Positions 27,134 to 36,112 of a stretch of DNA of 64,000 bases are shown piece after piece. Positions within the stretch are counted from its first letter, which is position 1. The number at the start of each line of letters is the position of its first letter. The notes beneath the pieces were generated by a model that did not search any database, was not told the origin of the DNA, and worked only from the letters and a program-made list of their open reading frames with translations. The stretch is from Streptomyces sp. 130 (lineage in GTDB: Bacteria > Actinomycetota > Actinomycetes > Streptomycetales > Streptomycetaceae). The position numbers and the translations under genes were made by a program. The DNA lies in assembly GCF_007096885.1 (NCBI RefSeq), contig NZ_VJNO01000006.1:62001-126000 (forward strand). The letters run 5' to 3'.

Positions 27134-27838
27134 ATGCGTGTTCCGGCGCATTCGGTATGCACGGCAATCCGTGACGACATCGTCTCCGGTGTCTTCGAAC
27201 GCGGCAGCCGCCTCACCGAGGAGGTGCTCGCACGGCGTTACGGGGTTTCCCGCGTGCCCGTACGGGAAGCGCTGCGCACCCTGGAGTCCGAGGGCTTCGT
27301 CGTCACCCGCAGACATGCCGGAGCCTGCGTCGCCGAGCCCTCGGAGCAGGAGGCCGCCGACCTCCTGGAAGTGCGCATGCTGCTGGAACCGCTGAGCGCC
27401 GCCCGCGCGGCCCAGCGCCGGACGGACGCCCACCTCAAGGTGTTGCGCGGCCTGGTCAGGCTCGGCCAGGAGCGGGCCCGCCGGGGCGAGGGCGAGGACC
27501 TGCGCTCCCTCGCCGGCTGGTTCCACGAGACGCTGGCCCAGGCGTCCGGCAGCCCCGGCCTCATCGCCCTGCTCACCCAGCTCCGCCACAAGATCGCCTG
27601 GATGTACGCGGTCGACCAGCCGGCCCGCCCGGCCGAGGCCTGGGCCGAGCACGGAGCCCTGGTGGACGCCGTGGCGCGCGGAGACGCGGCGCGGGCGAGG
27701 GCCCTGGCCGCGCAGCTCGCCGAACGCCAGGGCGCCGCGCACCGGCTGCGCCGCGCCGCGCGCCCCGCCAACGTGCCACGGGCCGGCCGTGTGAGGACTT
27801 CGCAACGTGCCGTAAACACCGCGAGCGGCCGGAATTAA
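27134..27838 (+). CDS. GntR-family regulator with FCD domain
   Basis: This is a 234-residue repressor-type protein. The winged helix at about residues 8-68 includes RRYGVSRVPVREALRTLESEGFV, and a FadR/VanR-like FCD domain spans about 75-200 (with HETLAQASGSPGL). The ATG at 27134 follows CGGAGG. The 30 C-terminal residues are basic and disordered. It sits between the M23 peptidase and ptsH, converging on ptsH. Its ligand, probably an organic acid, and its targets are unknown. The sequence just after its stop (27840-27880) is unusually A-rich. Confidence 0.9.
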   Translation: MRVPAHSVCTAIRDDIVSGVFERGSRLTEEVLARRYGVSRVPVREALRTLESEGFVVTRRHAGACVAEPSEQEAADLLEVRMLLEPLSAARAAQRRTDAHLKVLRGLVRLGQERARRGEGEDLRSLAGWFHETLAQASGSPGLIALLTQLRHKIAWMYAVDQPARPAEAWAEHGALVDAVARGDAARARALAAQLAERQGAAHRLRRAARPANVPRAGRVRTSQRAVNTASGRN

Positions 27839-27956
27839 CAAAGGGCGCGTACAAATAAAGAAAGGCGCGCGTAAAAACTGGGAAAAGCGGGCCGCCTCAT
27901 TCCGGCTGGGTTGCCCCATTCCGGCCGGGCCGTCATTCCGTCGGTCCGTGCATGCA

Positions 27957-27992
27957 AAAGCCGCGGCGCCCCATGCGGGGGGCCGCGGCTTT
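27957..27992 (-). terminator. Terminator of ptsH
   Basis: AAAGCCGCGGC (27957-27967) pairs with GCCGCGGCTTT (27982-27992), the inner GCCCC/GGGG extends the stem, and the loop is ATGC. On the minus strand the stem runs into TTTT. It may also serve the convergent GntR gene. Confidence 0.85.
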
Positions 27993-28027
27993 CCCGGGAC
28001 AATTCCGGTAATGCCGGCCGCTCGGGC

Positions 28028-28309
28028 TCAGACGGTCTCCGGAAGCTCCTCAAGGCCCTCGGCGACCAGCTTCGCCAGGCGGTCCAGGGCGGCCTCGGCG
28101 TTGTCCGCGTCGGACGCGAGCACGATCTCCTCGCCGCCCTGGGCACCGAGACCGAGCACCGCGAGCATGGAGGCCGCGTTCACCGGGTTGCCGTCCGCCT
28201 TGGCGATGGTGACGGGAACGCCGGAGGCCGTAGCGGCACGGACGAAGATGGAAGCGGGGCGGGCGTGCAGGCCCTCGGCCCAACCGACGTTTACGCGGCG
28301 CTCAGCCAT
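28028..28309 (-). CDS. ptsH: Phosphocarrier protein HPr of the sugar phosphotransferase system
   Basis: HPr (93 residues) accepts phosphate from enzyme I and passes it to EIIA proteins for uptake of N-acetylglucosamine, fructose and other PTS sugars. The phosphorylated His15 is in GLHARPAS. The equivalent of regulatory Ser46 is Ser47 (NAASMLAV), so HPr kinase-type control is conceivable but not shown. The ATG at 28309 follows GAAGGGCAG. It is a single gene: crr and ptsI are not adjacent, as in S. coelicolor. A DasR-type operator lies 24 bases upstream, which fits the known control of ptsH by the GlcNAc-responsive regulator DasR. Confidence 0.96.
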   Translation of the reverse strand: MAERRVNVGWAEGLHARPASIFVRAATASGVPVTIAKADGNPVNAASMLAVLGLGAQGGEEIVLASDADNAEAALDRLAKLVAEGLEELPETV

Positions 28310-28332
28310 GGTTCTGCCCTTCAAGAATCAAC

Positions 28333-28348
28333 GGTTGTCTAGACCAGT
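28333..28348. promoter_or_regulatory. DasR-responsive element (dre) of ptsH
   Basis: GGTTGTCTAGACCAGT matches the dre palindrome ACTGGTCTAGACCAGT at 13 of 16 positions, including the whole core TCTAGACCAGT. It is placed to cover the ptsH promoter. DasR, a GntR regulator released by glucosamine phosphates, controls pts genes in S. coelicolor. Confidence 0.85.
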
Positions 28349-28482
28349 GTCTCATGTGGTGCGCGATGCTCCGGGCAGACCCGCGGGCCCTCCCGGGCGC
28401 CGCGCCCGCGGTCGTCCGGAGACCTCAGACTGCCCCGGCCCCGGCACCCCCGCGACCCGTGCGACAGCCGTAGGCTTTCCCC

Positions 28483-31356
28483 ATGCAGCCCGCTCCGGAG
28501 CAGAGTCCGCATCACGCCTACCCCGATCACTGGGAGGCGGACGTGGTCCTCCGTGACGGCGGCACCGCGCGGATCAGGCCGATCACCACGGACGACGCCG
28601 AGCGGCTGGTCAGCTTCTACGAGCAGGTTTCCGACGAGTCGAAGTACTACCGCTTCTTCGCGCCCTACCCCCGGCTCTCCGCCAAGGACGTCCACCGCTT
28701 CACCCATCACGACTACGTCGACAGGGTGGGACTGGCCGTCACGGTGGGCGGCGAGTTCATCGCCACCGTCCGCTACGACCGGATCGACGCGACCGGCCGC
28801 CCCGCCTCGGCCCCCGCCGACGAGGCCGAGGTCGCCTTTCTCGTCCAGGACGCCCACCAGGGCCGGGGCGTGGCCTCGACCCTGCTCGAACACATCGCGG
28901 CCGTCGCCCGTGAGCGCGGCATCCGGCGCTTCGCCGCCGAAGTGCTGCCCGCCAACACCAAGATGATCAAGGTGTTCCGGGACGCCGGCTACACCCAGCG
29001 GCGCAGCTTCGAGGACGGCTCCGTCCACCTCACCCTGGACCTCGAACCCACCGCCGAATCCCTCGCCGTGCAGCGCGCCCGCGAACAGCGCGCCGAGGCC
29101 AGGTCCGTGCAGCGGCTGCTCGCCCCCGGCTCCGTCGCCGTCATCGGGGCCGGCCGCACCCCCGGCGGCGTCGGCCGCACCGTCCTGCGCAACCTGCTCG
29201 GCGCGGGCTTCACCGGCCGCGTCCACGCGGTGAACAGCGCCTTCTCCGACGGCCAGGACACCATCGACGGAGTCCCCGCGCACCGCTCCCTGGGCGAGAT
29301 CGGCGAGCCGGTCGACCTCGCGGTGGTCGCCGTGCCCGCCGACCGGGTCCCCGAGGCCGTCGCGGACTGCGGCGAACACGGCGTCCAGGGGCTGGTGGTC
29401 CTCTCCGCCGGCTACGCCGAGTGGGGCGCCGAAGGCCGCGAGCGCCAGCGGGAACTGGTGCGCCAGGCCCGTTCGTACGGCATGCGGATCATCGGGCCCA
29501 ACGCCTTCGGCATCATCAACAACTCCGAGGCGGTCCGGCTCAACGCCTCGCTCGCCCCGGACCGGCCCGCCTCCGGGCGGATCGGCCTCTTCACCCAGTC
29601 CGGTGCCATCGGCATCGCCCTGCTCTCCGGGCTCTACCGGCGCGGCGCGGGCCTCTCCACCTTCATCTCGGCCGGCAACCGCGCCGACATCTCCGGCAAC
29701 GACTTCCTCCAGTACTGGTACGAGGACCCGGACACGGATGTCGCCCTGCTCTACCTGGAGTCGCTGGGCAACCCCCGCAAGTTCACCCGCCTCGCCCGCC
29801 GTACCGCCGCCGTGAAGCCGGTGGTCGTGGTCAAGGGCGCCCGGCACAGCGGCTCGACCCCGCCCGGCCACGCCGTCCCCGTCAGCCGCGTCCCCGACTC
29901 CACGGTCTCCGCGCTCATGCGGCAGGCGGGCGTCATCCGCGTCGACACGGTCACCGAGATGGTCGACACCGGACTGCTCCTCGCCGACCAGCCGCTCCCG
30001 GCGGGCGGACGCGTCGCGATCCTCGGCAACTCGGAGTCCCTCGGCCTGCTCACGTACGACGTGTGCCTGGCCGAAGGGCTCCGCCCGCGTCCGCCGGTCG
30101 ACCTCACCACGTCCGCCACCCCGCAGGACTTCCGGGAGGCGCTGTCGGCGGCGCTGGCCGACGGGGGGTGCGACGCCGTGATCGTGACGGCGATCCCCTG
30201 GGTCGGCGAGAACGGCGAGGCGGAGTCGGGCGACGGCGAGGTCCTCGCCACCGCCCTGCACACCGCGGCCGCCGCCGGTCCGGCCAAGCCGGTCGCCGTG
30301 GTGCACGTCGAGATCGGCGGCCTGGCGGAGGCGCTGTCCGCCGCCACCAGCACGGTGGCGCAGCCGCGCCCGGCCACGCAGCCGTTCGCCGCGGCGCAGG
30401 GCGCCCCCACGGAGCCCGCCGCACCGGCGCCCGGCACCGGCAAGCCCGAAACCGACACCCCCGAAGAGGCGCGCCGCGTCGGGCGCATCCCCGCCTACCC
30501 CGCAGCCGAGCGCGCCGTCCGGGCGCTCGCCGAGGCCGTCCGCTACGCGCAATGGCGGCGGCAGGCCGCCGTGCCCGGCAAGGTGCCCGACTTCCTCGAC
30601 GACACCATCGACGCCCCGGGCGCCGCCGCCCGCATCCAAGCCCTCCTCGGCGAGGACCCCGATCCGCGCGGCCGGCCGCTCGGCCACGACGAGGCCCGCG
30701 AACTGCTCGCCTGCTACGGCATCGCCGTACGCCCCACGCTGCCCGCCCCCGGCCCGGAGGAGGCGGTGGCCGCCGCGGCCCGGCTCGGCTACCCGGTGGC
30801 GCTCAAGACGACCGCGCCCCATCTGCGCCACCGGGCCGACCTCGGCGGCGTACGCCTGGACCTGGACAGCGAGGCGGCCCTGCGCCGCGCGTACGGCGAT
30901 CTCACCGAACTGCTCGGCAAGCCCGCGGAGCTGCGGCCCGTCGTCCAGGCCATGGCGCCGCGCGGCGTCGACACCGTCGTACGGGCCACCATCGACCCGG
31001 CCGCGGGCGCGGTGCTCTCCTTCGGTCTCTCCGGCGCGCCCTCCGAGCTGCTCGGCGACACCGCCCACCGCCTGGTCCCCGCCACCGACCGCGACGCCGC
31101 CGAGCTGATCAGGTCCATCCGCGCCGCCCCCGTCCTGTTCGGCTGGCGCGGTGCCGCGCCGGTGGACACCGCCGCGCTCGAGGAGCTGCTGCTGCGGGTC
31201 TCCCGGCTGGTCGACGACCACCCCGAGGTGGTCTCCCTCGCCCTGGAGCCGGTCGTGGTCGCCCCGCAGGGCCTCTCGGTGCTGGGGGCGAGCGTCCGCC
31301 TCTCGCCGCCCCCGGCCCGCAACGACCTCGGCCCGCGCCGCCTGTCCAACTACTGA
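28483..31356 (+). CDS. GNAT acetyltransferase fused to an NDP-forming acyl-CoA synthetase-like region (Pat type)
   Basis: The 957-residue protein has an N-terminal GNAT domain (about residues 20-190, acetyl-CoA loop QDAHQGRGVASTLLEH). It is followed by a CoA-binding Rossmann region (about 210-340), the succinyl-CoA-ligase-like subdomains (to about 500), and an ATP-grasp domain (about 715-940). S. lividans PatA, with the same order, acetylates and inactivates acyl-CoA synthetases. The phosphohistidine site of real synthetases, usually SHTGALAG, reads GHAVPVSR here, so the synthetase part probably senses rather than catalyses. The ATG at 28483 lies after a 173-bp gap shared with ptsH. It is monocistronic. 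Confidence 0.9.
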   Translation: MQPAPEQSPHHAYPDHWEADVVLRDGGTARIRPITTDDAERLVSFYEQVSDESKYYRFFAPYPRLSAKDVHRFTHHDYVDRVGLAVTVGGEFIATVRYDRIDATGRPASAPADEAEVAFLVQDAHQGRGVASTLLEHIAAVARERGIRRFAAEVLPANTKMIKVFRDAGYTQRRSFEDGSVHLTLDLEPTAESLAVQRAREQRAEARSVQRLLAPGSVAVIGAGRTPGGVGRTVLRNLLGAGFTGRVHAVNSAFSDGQDTIDGVPAHRSLGEIGEPVDLAVVAVPADRVPEAVADCGEHGVQGLVVLSAGYAEWGAEGRERQRELVRQARSYGMRIIGPNAFGIINNSEAVRLNASLAPDRPASGRIGLFTQSGAIGIALLSGLYRRGAGLSTFISAGNRADISGNDFLQYWYEDPDTDVALLYLESLGNPRKFTRLARRTAAVKPVVVVKGARHSGSTPPGHAVPVSRVPDSTVSALMRQAGVIRVDTVTEMVDTGLLLADQPLPAGGRVAILGNSESLGLLTYDVCLAEGLRPRPPVDLTTSATPQDFREALSAALADGGCDAVIVTAIPWVGENGEAESGDGEVLATALHTAAAAGPAKPVAVVHVEIGGLAEALSAATSTVAQPRPATQPFAAAQGAPTEPAAPAPGTGKPETDTPEEARRVGRIPAYPAAERAVRALAEAVRYAQWRRQAAVPGKVPDFLDDTIDAPGAAARIQALLGEDPDPRGRPLGHDEARELLACYGIAVRPTLPAPGPEEAVAAAARLGYPVALKTTAPHLRHRADLGGVRLDLDSEAALRRAYGDLTELLGKPAELRPVVQAMAPRGVDTVVRATIDPAAGAVLSFGLSGAPSELLGDTAHRLVPATDRDAAELIRSIRAAPVLFGWRGAAPVDTAALEELLLRVSRLVDDHPEVVSLALEPVVVAPQGLSVLGASVRLSPPPARNDLGPRRLSNY

Positions 31357-31445
31357 CCCGGCCCCGCTCGCGTCCCCCTGGACCGGCCGGGGCGGGTCTC
31401 CGGCGGCGTCCCCGGCAGCCACCGGGCCCCCGTAGGATGGTTCCC

Positions 31446-32042
31446 ATGGCTAAGACCGGTACGACGACCCAGGGGCTGCGCGCGGCGATCGAGCGCAGCG
31501 GCTACTACCCGGCCCTCGTGGCCGAGGCGGTGGAGGCCGCCGTGGGCGGTGAGCCGGTCGCTTCGTATCTGGTGCACCAGGAGACGACCTTCGACTCCAA
31601 CGAGGTGCGCCGGCACGTCACGGTGCTGGTGCTCACGGACACCCGCTTCATCGTCAGCCACACCGACGAGCAGAACGCGGACACCAACTCCCCGTCGCCG
31701 TACGCCACCACCTCGACGGAGTCGGTCAAGCTGGACCGGATCTCCTCGGTGGTGGTCAGCCGCGTCGTCGCCAACCCGGAGAAGTACGTCCCGGGCACGC
31801 TGCCCCGCGAGGTCGTCCTGACCATCGGCTGGGGCGCGGTCTCCCGGATCGACCTGGAGCCGGCCGCCTGCGGCGACCCCGACTGCGAGGCCGACCACGG
31901 CTACACCGGCAGCACCACCGCCGACGACCTGAGCCTGCGGGTCAGCGAGGCCGGCGACGGCCCGGACACCGTGCGCCAGACCCTCGCCTTCGCCCAGGCG
32001 CTCTCCGAGGCCACGGCCGCCACCCCCGCGGCCGGCCGCTGA
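31446..32042 (+). CDS. DUF5998 family protein
   Basis: This 198-residue cytoplasmic protein of unknown function is probably a beta-rich domain in the Pleckstrin-like or PH-like range. The visible features are a conserved centre (TDTRFIVSHTDEQ, then SVKLDRISSVVVSRVV) and a Cys/His cluster CGDPDCEADH near residue 143 that could bind metal. The ATG at 31446 has no strong ribosome site. Its stop overlaps the start of the phosphodiesterase gene by one base (TGATG), so the two are coupled. The DUF number is from memory. Confidence 0.78.
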   Translation: MAKTGTTTQGLRAAIERSGYYPALVAEAVEAAVGGEPVASYLVHQETTFDSNEVRRHVTVLVLTDTRFIVSHTDEQNADTNSPSPYATTSTESVKLDRISSVVVSRVVANPEKYVPGTLPREVVLTIGWGAVSRIDLEPAACGDPDCEADHGYTGSTTADDLSLRVSEAGDGPDTVRQTLAFAQALSEATAATPAAGR

Positions 32043-33232
32043 TGGCCCAGCCGGCCTGGCCGGACGACTTCGTCCCGCTGCCCGTCGACAGCGCGCCCGT
32101 CCCGGAGTACGGCAGCGGCTCGCTCGCCGACCTGCTGCCGACCCTCCTCGCGGGCCAGGAAGTGCCCGGCTTCGACGCGGCCATCGGCGAGCTCACCCCC
32201 GCCGACCGGAACTGCGTCTTCCTGATCGACGGCCTCGGCTGGGAGCAGATAAGGGCCCACCCCGACGAGGCACCGTTCCTGTACTCGCTGCTGCCCACCT
32301 CGCGCGGTGGCACCGGCCGCCCGATCACGGCGGGCTTCCCGGCCACCACGGCGACCTCGCTGGCCTCCGTCGGCACCGGCCGGCCCCCCGGCGAGCACGG
32401 TCTTCCCGGTTACACGGTCCGCAACCCCGAGACCGGCGAGCTGATGAACCAGCTCCGCTGGAACCCGTGGACCCCGCCGAAGGCGTGGCAGCCCCACCCC
32501 ACCCTCTTCCAGCTCGCCGACGCGGCCGGTGTGCGCACCGCCCAGGTCTCCGCCCCCGCCTTCGAGCAGACCCCGCTGACCAAGGTCGCGCTCAGCGGCG
32601 GCTCCTTCCTCGGCCGGCTCAGCGGCGAGGAGCGGATGGACACCGCCGCCGAGCGGCTGGCCGCCGGCGACCGCTCGCTCGTCTACACGTACTACAGCGA
32701 GGTCGACGGCAAGGGCCACCGCTTCGGCACCGACTCCGACGCCTGGCGCGGACAGCTGATGTACGTCGACGGGCTGGCACGGCGCCTGGCCGAGCAGCTT
32801 CCGCCGCGCTCGGCGCTCTACATCACCGCCGACCACGGCATGATCGACATCCCCTTCGACGAGCAGTCCCGGATCGACTTCGACGAGGACTGGGAGCTGA
32901 GCGCCGGCGTCGCGCTGCTCGGCGGCGAGGGCCGGGCGCGGCACGTCTACGCCGTTCCGGGCGCCGCATCCGATGTGCTGGCCGTCTGGCGCGAGGTGCT
33001 GGGCGAGCAGTTCTGGGTGGCGAGCCGGGACGAGGCCGTCGCCGCCGGCTGGTTCGGCCCCACGATCGACGAGCGGGTGTACGGCAGGATCGGCGACGTG
33101 GTCGCCGCGGCCCACGACGACGTGGTGATCACCGCCTCGCGCAACGAGCCGAACGAGTCGGCCATGGTCGGCATGCACGGCTCCATGACCCCCGTCGAGC
33201 AGTTCGTCCCGCTCCTCGAAGTACGCTCGTAG
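32042..33232 (+). CDS. Type I phosphodiesterase/nucleotide pyrophosphatase-like protein (alkaline phosphatase fold)
   Basis: This 396-residue enzyme of the alkaline phosphatase superfamily has metal ligands in VFLIDGLGWEQI (first Asp), the nucleophile in FPATTATSLASVGTG (Thr), and EVDGKGHRFG, ITADHGMID and MVGMHGSM (His and Asp ligands). It hydrolyses phosphodiester or pyrophosphate bonds; the physiological substrate is unknown. No signal peptide is evident, so it is cytoplasmic. It is coupled to the DUF5998 gene upstream and lies 51 bases before the thymidine kinase gene, suggesting a nucleotide-related role. Confidence 0.88.
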   Translation: MAQPAWPDDFVPLPVDSAPVPEYGSGSLADLLPTLLAGQEVPGFDAAIGELTPADRNCVFLIDGLGWEQIRAHPDEAPFLYSLLPTSRGGTGRPITAGFPATTATSLASVGTGRPPGEHGLPGYTVRNPETGELMNQLRWNPWTPPKAWQPHPTLFQLADAAGVRTAQVSAPAFEQTPLTKVALSGGSFLGRLSGEERMDTAAERLAAGDRSLVYTYYSEVDGKGHRFGTDSDAWRGQLMYVDGLARRLAEQLPPRSALYITADHGMIDIPFDEQSRIDFDEDWELSAGVALLGGEGRARHVYAVPGAASDVLAVWREVLGEQFWVASRDEAVAAGWFGPTIDERVYGRIGDVVAAAHDDVVITASRNEPNESAMVGMHGSMTPVEQFVPLLEVRS

Positions 33233-33283
33233 CCCGTTTCGCCCCCGCTCTTTCCTCCCGTCCCGAAAGGTGCTCGACCCGCC

Positions 33284-33934
33284 ATGCCCGAGCTTGTGTT
33301 CTTCTCCGGAACGATGGACTGCGGAAAGAGCACCCTGGCCCTCCAGATCGGCCACAACCGCTCGGCGAGGGGCCTGCAGGGCGTGATCTTCACCCGGGAC
33401 GACCGGGCGGGGGAGGGGAAGCTCTCGTCCCGGCTCGGCCTGGTCACGGAGGCGGTCGAGGCCGACGAGGACATGGACCTGTACGCGTATCTCGTCGCCC
33501 AGCTGTCCAAGGGCGGACGGGTCGACTACGTGATCGTGGACGAGGCGCAGTTCCTGGCCCCGGCGCAGATCGACCAGCTGGCCCGGGTCGTGGACGACCT
33601 GGAGATGGACGTCTTCGCCTTCGGCATCACGACGGACTTCCGCACCCGGCTCTTCCCCGGCTCGCAACGGCTGGTCGAGCTGGCGGACCGCATCGAACAG
33701 CTCCAGGTCGAAGCCCTCTGCTGGTGCGGCGCCCGCGCCACGCACAACGCCCGCACCGTGGACGGCGAGATGGTCGTGGAGGGCGCGCAGGTCGTCGTCG
33801 GCGATGTGAACCGCGCGGCGGGCGAGGTCGGTTACGAGGTCCTGTGCCGCCGGCACCACCGCCGCCGCGCGACCGCGGCCTCCGCGCAGGCGGGCGCCCT
33901 CTCCCCGGACGTCCTGCCGGTCAGCACCGCCTGA
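33284..33934 (+). CDS. tdk: Thymidine kinase (type II)
   Basis: This 216-residue enzyme phosphorylates thymidine in the salvage pathway. It has P-loop GTMDCGKST at residues 9-17, Walker B YVIVDEAQFL near residue 85 with the catalytic Glu, and a zinc lasso formed by the two Cys of the CWCG pair near 146 and the later CRRHH. Length matches the bacterial type II family. The ATG at 33284 follows GAAAGG. It probably forms an operon with the preceding phosphodiesterase and DUF5998 genes. The 278 bases after it show no gene. Confidence 0.95.
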   Translation: MPELVFFSGTMDCGKSTLALQIGHNRSARGLQGVIFTRDDRAGEGKLSSRLGLVTEAVEADEDMDLYAYLVAQLSKGGRVDYVIVDEAQFLAPAQIDQLARVVDDLEMDVFAFGITTDFRTRLFPGSQRLVELADRIEQLQVEALCWCGARATHNARTVDGEMVVEGAQVVVGDVNRAAGEVGYEVLCRRHHRRRATAASAQAGALSPDVLPVSTA

Positions 33935-34211
33935 CGCCGGCGGGCAGCCCGAGCCGGCACGGGCGGTGAGACCGGCCCGCGGCGCGGTGCGCCGGATTCG
34001 GTGTTTACGGTCGGGGGCGCCCGTGAACGAAGCCGTCAGCAGCCCGCCGTGTTCCATACCGTCGCCCCGCCCACCGCGCCTGTGCCCGTTTCGCCGGCGC
34101 GAGCGCGTGGTACGGCCCCGTCGTCACCGCGGGATGCGCCACCCCGTGCACGTACAGGCTGGTGCACAGCCCAGCGCACTGTCCCGGTTCGGGGAGGCAC
34201 TCGCGGCGCGG

Positions 34212-34988
34212 TCAGCCCGCCGCCGAGCGCTGGATCGTGAAGGCCGCGCCCTCCGGGTCCGCGACCGTCGCGACCCGGCCGCTCGGGCTCTCCCTCGGCG
34301 GGCTCAGGACCTGCCCGCCGAGCTCCGCCACCTGCCGCGCGGCCTCGTCCGTGTCGGCCACCTCGAAGTAGGTCATCCAGTGCGGTCCCCGGTCGCGCAG
34401 CGGGGCGTGGCCGACGCCGTGCAGCGAGGCCACCGGGCGCCCCTGGAGGTGCAGGGTCTGGTAGTCGAAGTCCGCCGAGACGACGGCCTTCGTCTCGAAA
34501 CCGAAGACCGCCTGGTAGAACTTGGCGACCGTCGAGGTCTCCCGGGTCACCAGCTCGTTCCAGACCGGGGTGCCGGGCGCCCCGGCCAGGGCCGTGCCGA
34601 TGTGCGCGGCGGCCTGCCAGATCCCGAAGACGGCTCCGCCCGGGTCGGAGGCGATGGCCATACGGCCCGCTTCACCCGCGTCGAGCGGCCCGACGCCGAC
34701 CGTGCCGCCGCACGACCGGATGGCCTCCGCCGTCTGATCGGCGTCGTCGGTGGCCAGATAGGTCGTCCAGGCGATGGGGAGGTGCCGGTCCGGCGGCAGC
34801 TGGCCGATGCCCGCCACCTCCCTCCCGTCGATCAGCGCCCGTACGTACGGGCCGAGCTGCTCGGGGCCGGGGCCGAACTCCCAGCCGAACAGCTCGGCGT
34901 AGAAGTTCTGGGTCGTGCGCAGGCCGTGCACGATCAGGCTCACCCAGCAAGGTGTTCCGGGTGTACGCCGAGCGGCAGCCTCGGTCAT
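34212..34988 (-). CDS. Two-domain VOC (glyoxalase/dioxygenase fold) protein
   Basis: This 258-residue protein has two VOC repeats, residues about 12-125 and 135-255, each with the family's FYAELFGWEF/FYQAVFGFET opening. Members include glyoxalases, extradiol dioxygenases and antibiotic-binding proteins. The metal positions (His/Glu) are only partly kept, so catalysis is uncertain. The ATG at 34988 follows GAGGAGAG. It is divergent from the rhodanese gene. The 278 bp between tdk and its stop (33935-34211) shows no gene or regulatory structure that I could support. Confidence 0.87.
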   Translation of the reverse strand: MTEAAARRTPGTPCWVSLIVHGLRTTQNFYAELFGWEFGPGPEQLGPYVRALIDGREVAGIGQLPPDRHLPIAWTTYLATDDADQTAEAIRSCGGTVGVGPLDAGEAGRMAIASDPGGAVFGIWQAAAHIGTALAGAPGTPVWNELVTRETSTVAKFYQAVFGFETKAVVSADFDYQTLHLQGRPVASLHGVGHAPLRDRGPHWMTYFEVADTDEAARQVAELGGQVLSPPRESPSGRVATVADPEGAAFTIQRSAAG

Positions 34989-35147
34989 CGTCACTCTCCT
35001 CGGACCATCGTGGTGGCCGTACGGGAAAACGGGGCCGGCGCGCCGTGGTGCGGTGCGAGCTGTGGACGCCCCGTGCAGATGCTTGCACCACCGGGCGCGG
35101 GATGCGCTCCGGCCGCGCCGTCTTTTCCGGGATCTCGCCCCAGGCGG

Positions 35148-35168
35148 ACCGGTTTGTACCGGTATAAC
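35148..35168 (+). promoter_or_regulatory. Promoter with two ACCGGT repeats upstream of the rhodanese gene
   Basis: ACCGGT occurs at 35148-35153 and 35158-35163, a ten-base period, and TATAAC (35163-35168) fits a -10 element. Transcription would start near 35175, 44 bases before the ATG. The repeats overlap the promoter and may be an operator. Confidence 0.4.
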
Positions 35169-35218
35169 CGCTTGGCCGTTGTTACGGGCAGCCGGGCGTC
35201 TGCGTGAGGATGGCACGC

Positions 35219-36049
35219 ATGAAGCCCATCATCTCCGCATTCGAATGCGCGAGCGAACTGGCGGGGCCACGTCCGCCGGTGCTCCTGGACGTACGTTGGC
35301 AGCTGGGCGGCCCGCACGGCCGGCCCGACTACGAGGCGGGGCACATCCCCGGCGCGGTCTTCGTGGACCTCGATACGGAGCTCGCCGGACCGGCGGGCAC
35401 CGGAGGCCGCCACCCGCTGCCCGACCCGGAGGAGTTCGGCGCCGCGATGCGCCGCGCCGGGGTCCGCCAGGACGGCCCGGTGGTCGTCTACGACGGCGGT
35501 CAGGGCTGGGCGGCCGCCCGGGCCTGGTGGCTGCTGCGCTGGGCGGGGCACTCCGACGTACGGGTGCTGGACGGCGGCCTCGCGGCCTGGACGGGGGAGC
35601 TGTCGAAGGAGACCCCGGACCCGGCCGAGGGCGACTTCGCGCCCGCGCCGGGAGCGCTGCCGCTGCTGGACGCGGACGGCGCCGCGGCCCTGGCCCGCTC
35701 GGGTGTCCTGCTCGACGCGCGGGCGGCCGAGCGCTACCGGGGCGATGTGGAGCCCATCGACCGGGTCGGCGGCCACATCCCCGGCGCGGTCTCCGCGCCG
35801 ACCGGCGAGAACGTGGACGCGGACGGCCGCTTCCTGAGCCCCGAGCGCCTGGCCGCCCGGTTCGCCGGGCTGGGCGTCGACGGGGAGGACGCGGAGGTCG
35901 GCGTCTACTGCGGTTCGGGCGTCTCCGGGGCCCAGCAGGTGCTGGCGCTGGAGCTTGCCGGGCACCGGGCCGCCCTCTACGCGGGCTCCTGGTCGCACTG
36001 GTCCGCCGACGAGTCGCGCCCGGTCGCCACGGGGCCCCAGCCCGGGTAA
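35219..36049 (+). CDS. Sulfurtransferase (two-domain rhodanese, 3-mercaptopyruvate type)
   Basis: This 276-residue enzyme transfers sulfur from thiosulfate or mercaptopyruvate to an acceptor. The inactive N-terminal rhodanese domain spans about residues 10-130 (HIPGAVFVDLD). The catalytic C-terminal domain holds the active Cys in YCGSGVSG near residue 228. The CGSG loop is closer to 3-mercaptopyruvate sulfurtransferases (CGxGVT) than to CRKGVT rhodaneses. The ATG at 35219 follows GAGGA with an eight-base spacer. A terminator shared with sepH follows. Confidence 0.92.
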   Translation: MKPIISAFECASELAGPRPPVLLDVRWQLGGPHGRPDYEAGHIPGAVFVDLDTELAGPAGTGGRHPLPDPEEFGAAMRRAGVRQDGPVVVYDGGQGWAAARAWWLLRWAGHSDVRVLDGGLAAWTGELSKETPDPAEGDFAPAPGALPLLDADGAAALARSGVLLDARAAERYRGDVEPIDRVGGHIPGAVSAPTGENVDADGRFLSPERLAARFAGLGVDGEDAEVGVYCGSGVSGAQQVLALELAGHRAALYAGSWSHWSADESRPVATGPQPG

Positions 36050-36076
36050 CGGCACGCCGTCGCGCGAGGACGACGC

Positions 36077-36106
36077 GGGGCCGGCACGCGCTCGCGTACC
36101 GGCCCC
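36077..36106. terminator. Bidirectional terminator between the sulfurtransferase gene and sepH
   Basis: GGGGCCGG (36077-36084) pairs with CCGGCCCC (36099-36106), and ACGCG/CGCGT extends the stem after one mismatch. It lies between convergent genes. Confidence 0.8.
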
Positions 36107-36112
36107 GGTCAT

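Noticed and set aside
28339..31422. Open frame of over 1000 codons opposite the GNAT/acyl-CoA synthetase gene
   Set aside because: It covers the complement of a well-conserved gene and its codon bias is the mirror image of the real frame.
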